Source: Pseudomonadota bacterium (GTDB lineage: Bacteria; Pseudomonadota; Alphaproteobacteria; Rhizobiales; Aestuariivirgaceae). From it: a stretch of DNA of 5,704 bases. The position numbers and the translations under genes are program-made. A model generated the notes under the pieces. The model was not told the origin of the DNA. It ran no database searches and saw only the letters and a program-made list of their open reading frames with translations. The stretch is taken from NCBI GenBank assembly GCA_016522385.1, contig JAEKFU010000641.1, positions 1-5,704 of the forward strand, read 5' to 3'. Below, piece by piece: positions 5,445 to 5,704 of this stretch. The first letter of the stretch is position 1, and each line of letters starts with the position of its first letter.

Positions 5445-5704
5445 GTGATCACCGTTGAAGACATCCACATGCACTTTGGTGGATTGCACGCTGTAGACGG
5501 CGTGTCGATGACCGTTGCCGACCGCACGATCACTGGCTTGATCGGTCCGAACGGTGCCGGAAAGACCACACTATTCAACGTCATTGCCGGCCACTACCAG
5601 CCGACATCGGGCAAGGTCTTTCTTGATGGCGAAGACATCACCGGGCTCAAGCCGCATGAGCTTTTCGCCAAGGGCATGCTCAGAACCTTCCAGATTGCCC
5701 ATGA
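5445..5704 (+). CDS. livG: LivG-type ABC transporter ATP-binding protein, N-terminal part (3' end outside window)
   Basis: The frame from GTG 5445 stays open to the window edge, giving 86 codons. It encodes I-T-V-E-D-I-H-M-H-F-G-G-L-H-A-V-D-G-V, the standard LivG opening, then Walker A G-P-N-G-A-G-K-T-T at about residues 37-45, D-G-E-D-I-T-G-L and the Q-loop R-T-F-Q-I. G-L-x-A-V-x-G-V followed by R-T-F-Q is typical of the LivG branch of LIV-family ATPases. The Walker B and signature motifs lie beyond the window. GTG 5445 is chosen because it keeps the first beta strand and has a G-rich Shine-Dalgarno-like run (5435-5440) just upstream; ATG 5469 would remove that strand. The remaining transporter genes (LivF and two permeases) are presumably downstream. 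Expression probably depends on read-through of the terminator just upstream. Confidence 0.88.
   Translation, partial: MITVEDIHMHFGGLHAVDGVSMTVADRTITGLIGPNGAGKTTLFNVIAGHYQPTSGKVFLDGEDITGLKPHELFAKGMLRTFQIAH

Overview
The window is a proteobacterial chromosome segment, most likely from an alphaproteobacterium of the Hyphomicrobiales (rhizobia-like) type. That placement rests on the character of the proteins: a 337-residue FAH-family protein, the HmgA N-terminal motif M-P-x-F-G-N-D-F-E-T-E, a LIV-type transporter, and moderately GC-rich coding sequence. It is a family-level impression, not a database result. The theme is tyrosine/phenylalanine catabolism through homogentisate.

Layout. 1-291 (+): the end of a GFA/CENP-V-like zinc protein, cut by the window edge. 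339-1352 (-): an intact fumarylacetoacetate hydrolase family gene. 1366-1765 (-): a wrecked homogentisate 1,2-dioxygenase gene (hmgA), reduced to a few N-terminal codons joined out of frame to the last quarter of the gene. 1851-2327 (+): a MarR-family regulator, divergent from hmgA, with a palindromic operator candidate just before its ribosome binding site. 2299-2763 (-): an Lrp/AsnC-family regulator whose 3' end overlaps the marR 3' end. 2890-4002 (+): 4-hydroxyphenylpyruvate dioxygenase (hpd), divergent from the lrp gene across a promoter region with a helically phased TGC motif array. 4201-5382 (+): a periplasmic branched-chain-amino-acid-type substrate-binding protein. 5391-5424: a strong intrinsic terminator. 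5445 to the edge (+): the start of a LivG-type ABC ATPase.

How the genes fit together. Hpd makes homogentisate from 4-hydroxyphenylpyruvate, HmgA would open its ring, and FAH would cleave the final fumarylacetoacetate. The two regulators sit where local control of the two divergent units would be expected. The adjacent LIV-type transporter may supply amino acids, possibly aromatic ones, but that is inference. Because hmgA is broken here while hpd and the FAH gene look intact, the pathway as encoded in this window stops at homogentisate. Unless a second hmgA exists elsewhere, homogentisate (and pyomelanin from its oxidation) is the expected outcome.

No mobile element, CRISPR array, tRNA or rRNA was seen, and no new kind of system is claimed. 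The most notable observations are the internally deleted, frameshifted hmgA with a lost iron-ligand histidine, the roughly 10-bp-phased TGC array between lrp and hpd, and two good inverted repeats in front of marR and the binding-protein gene.
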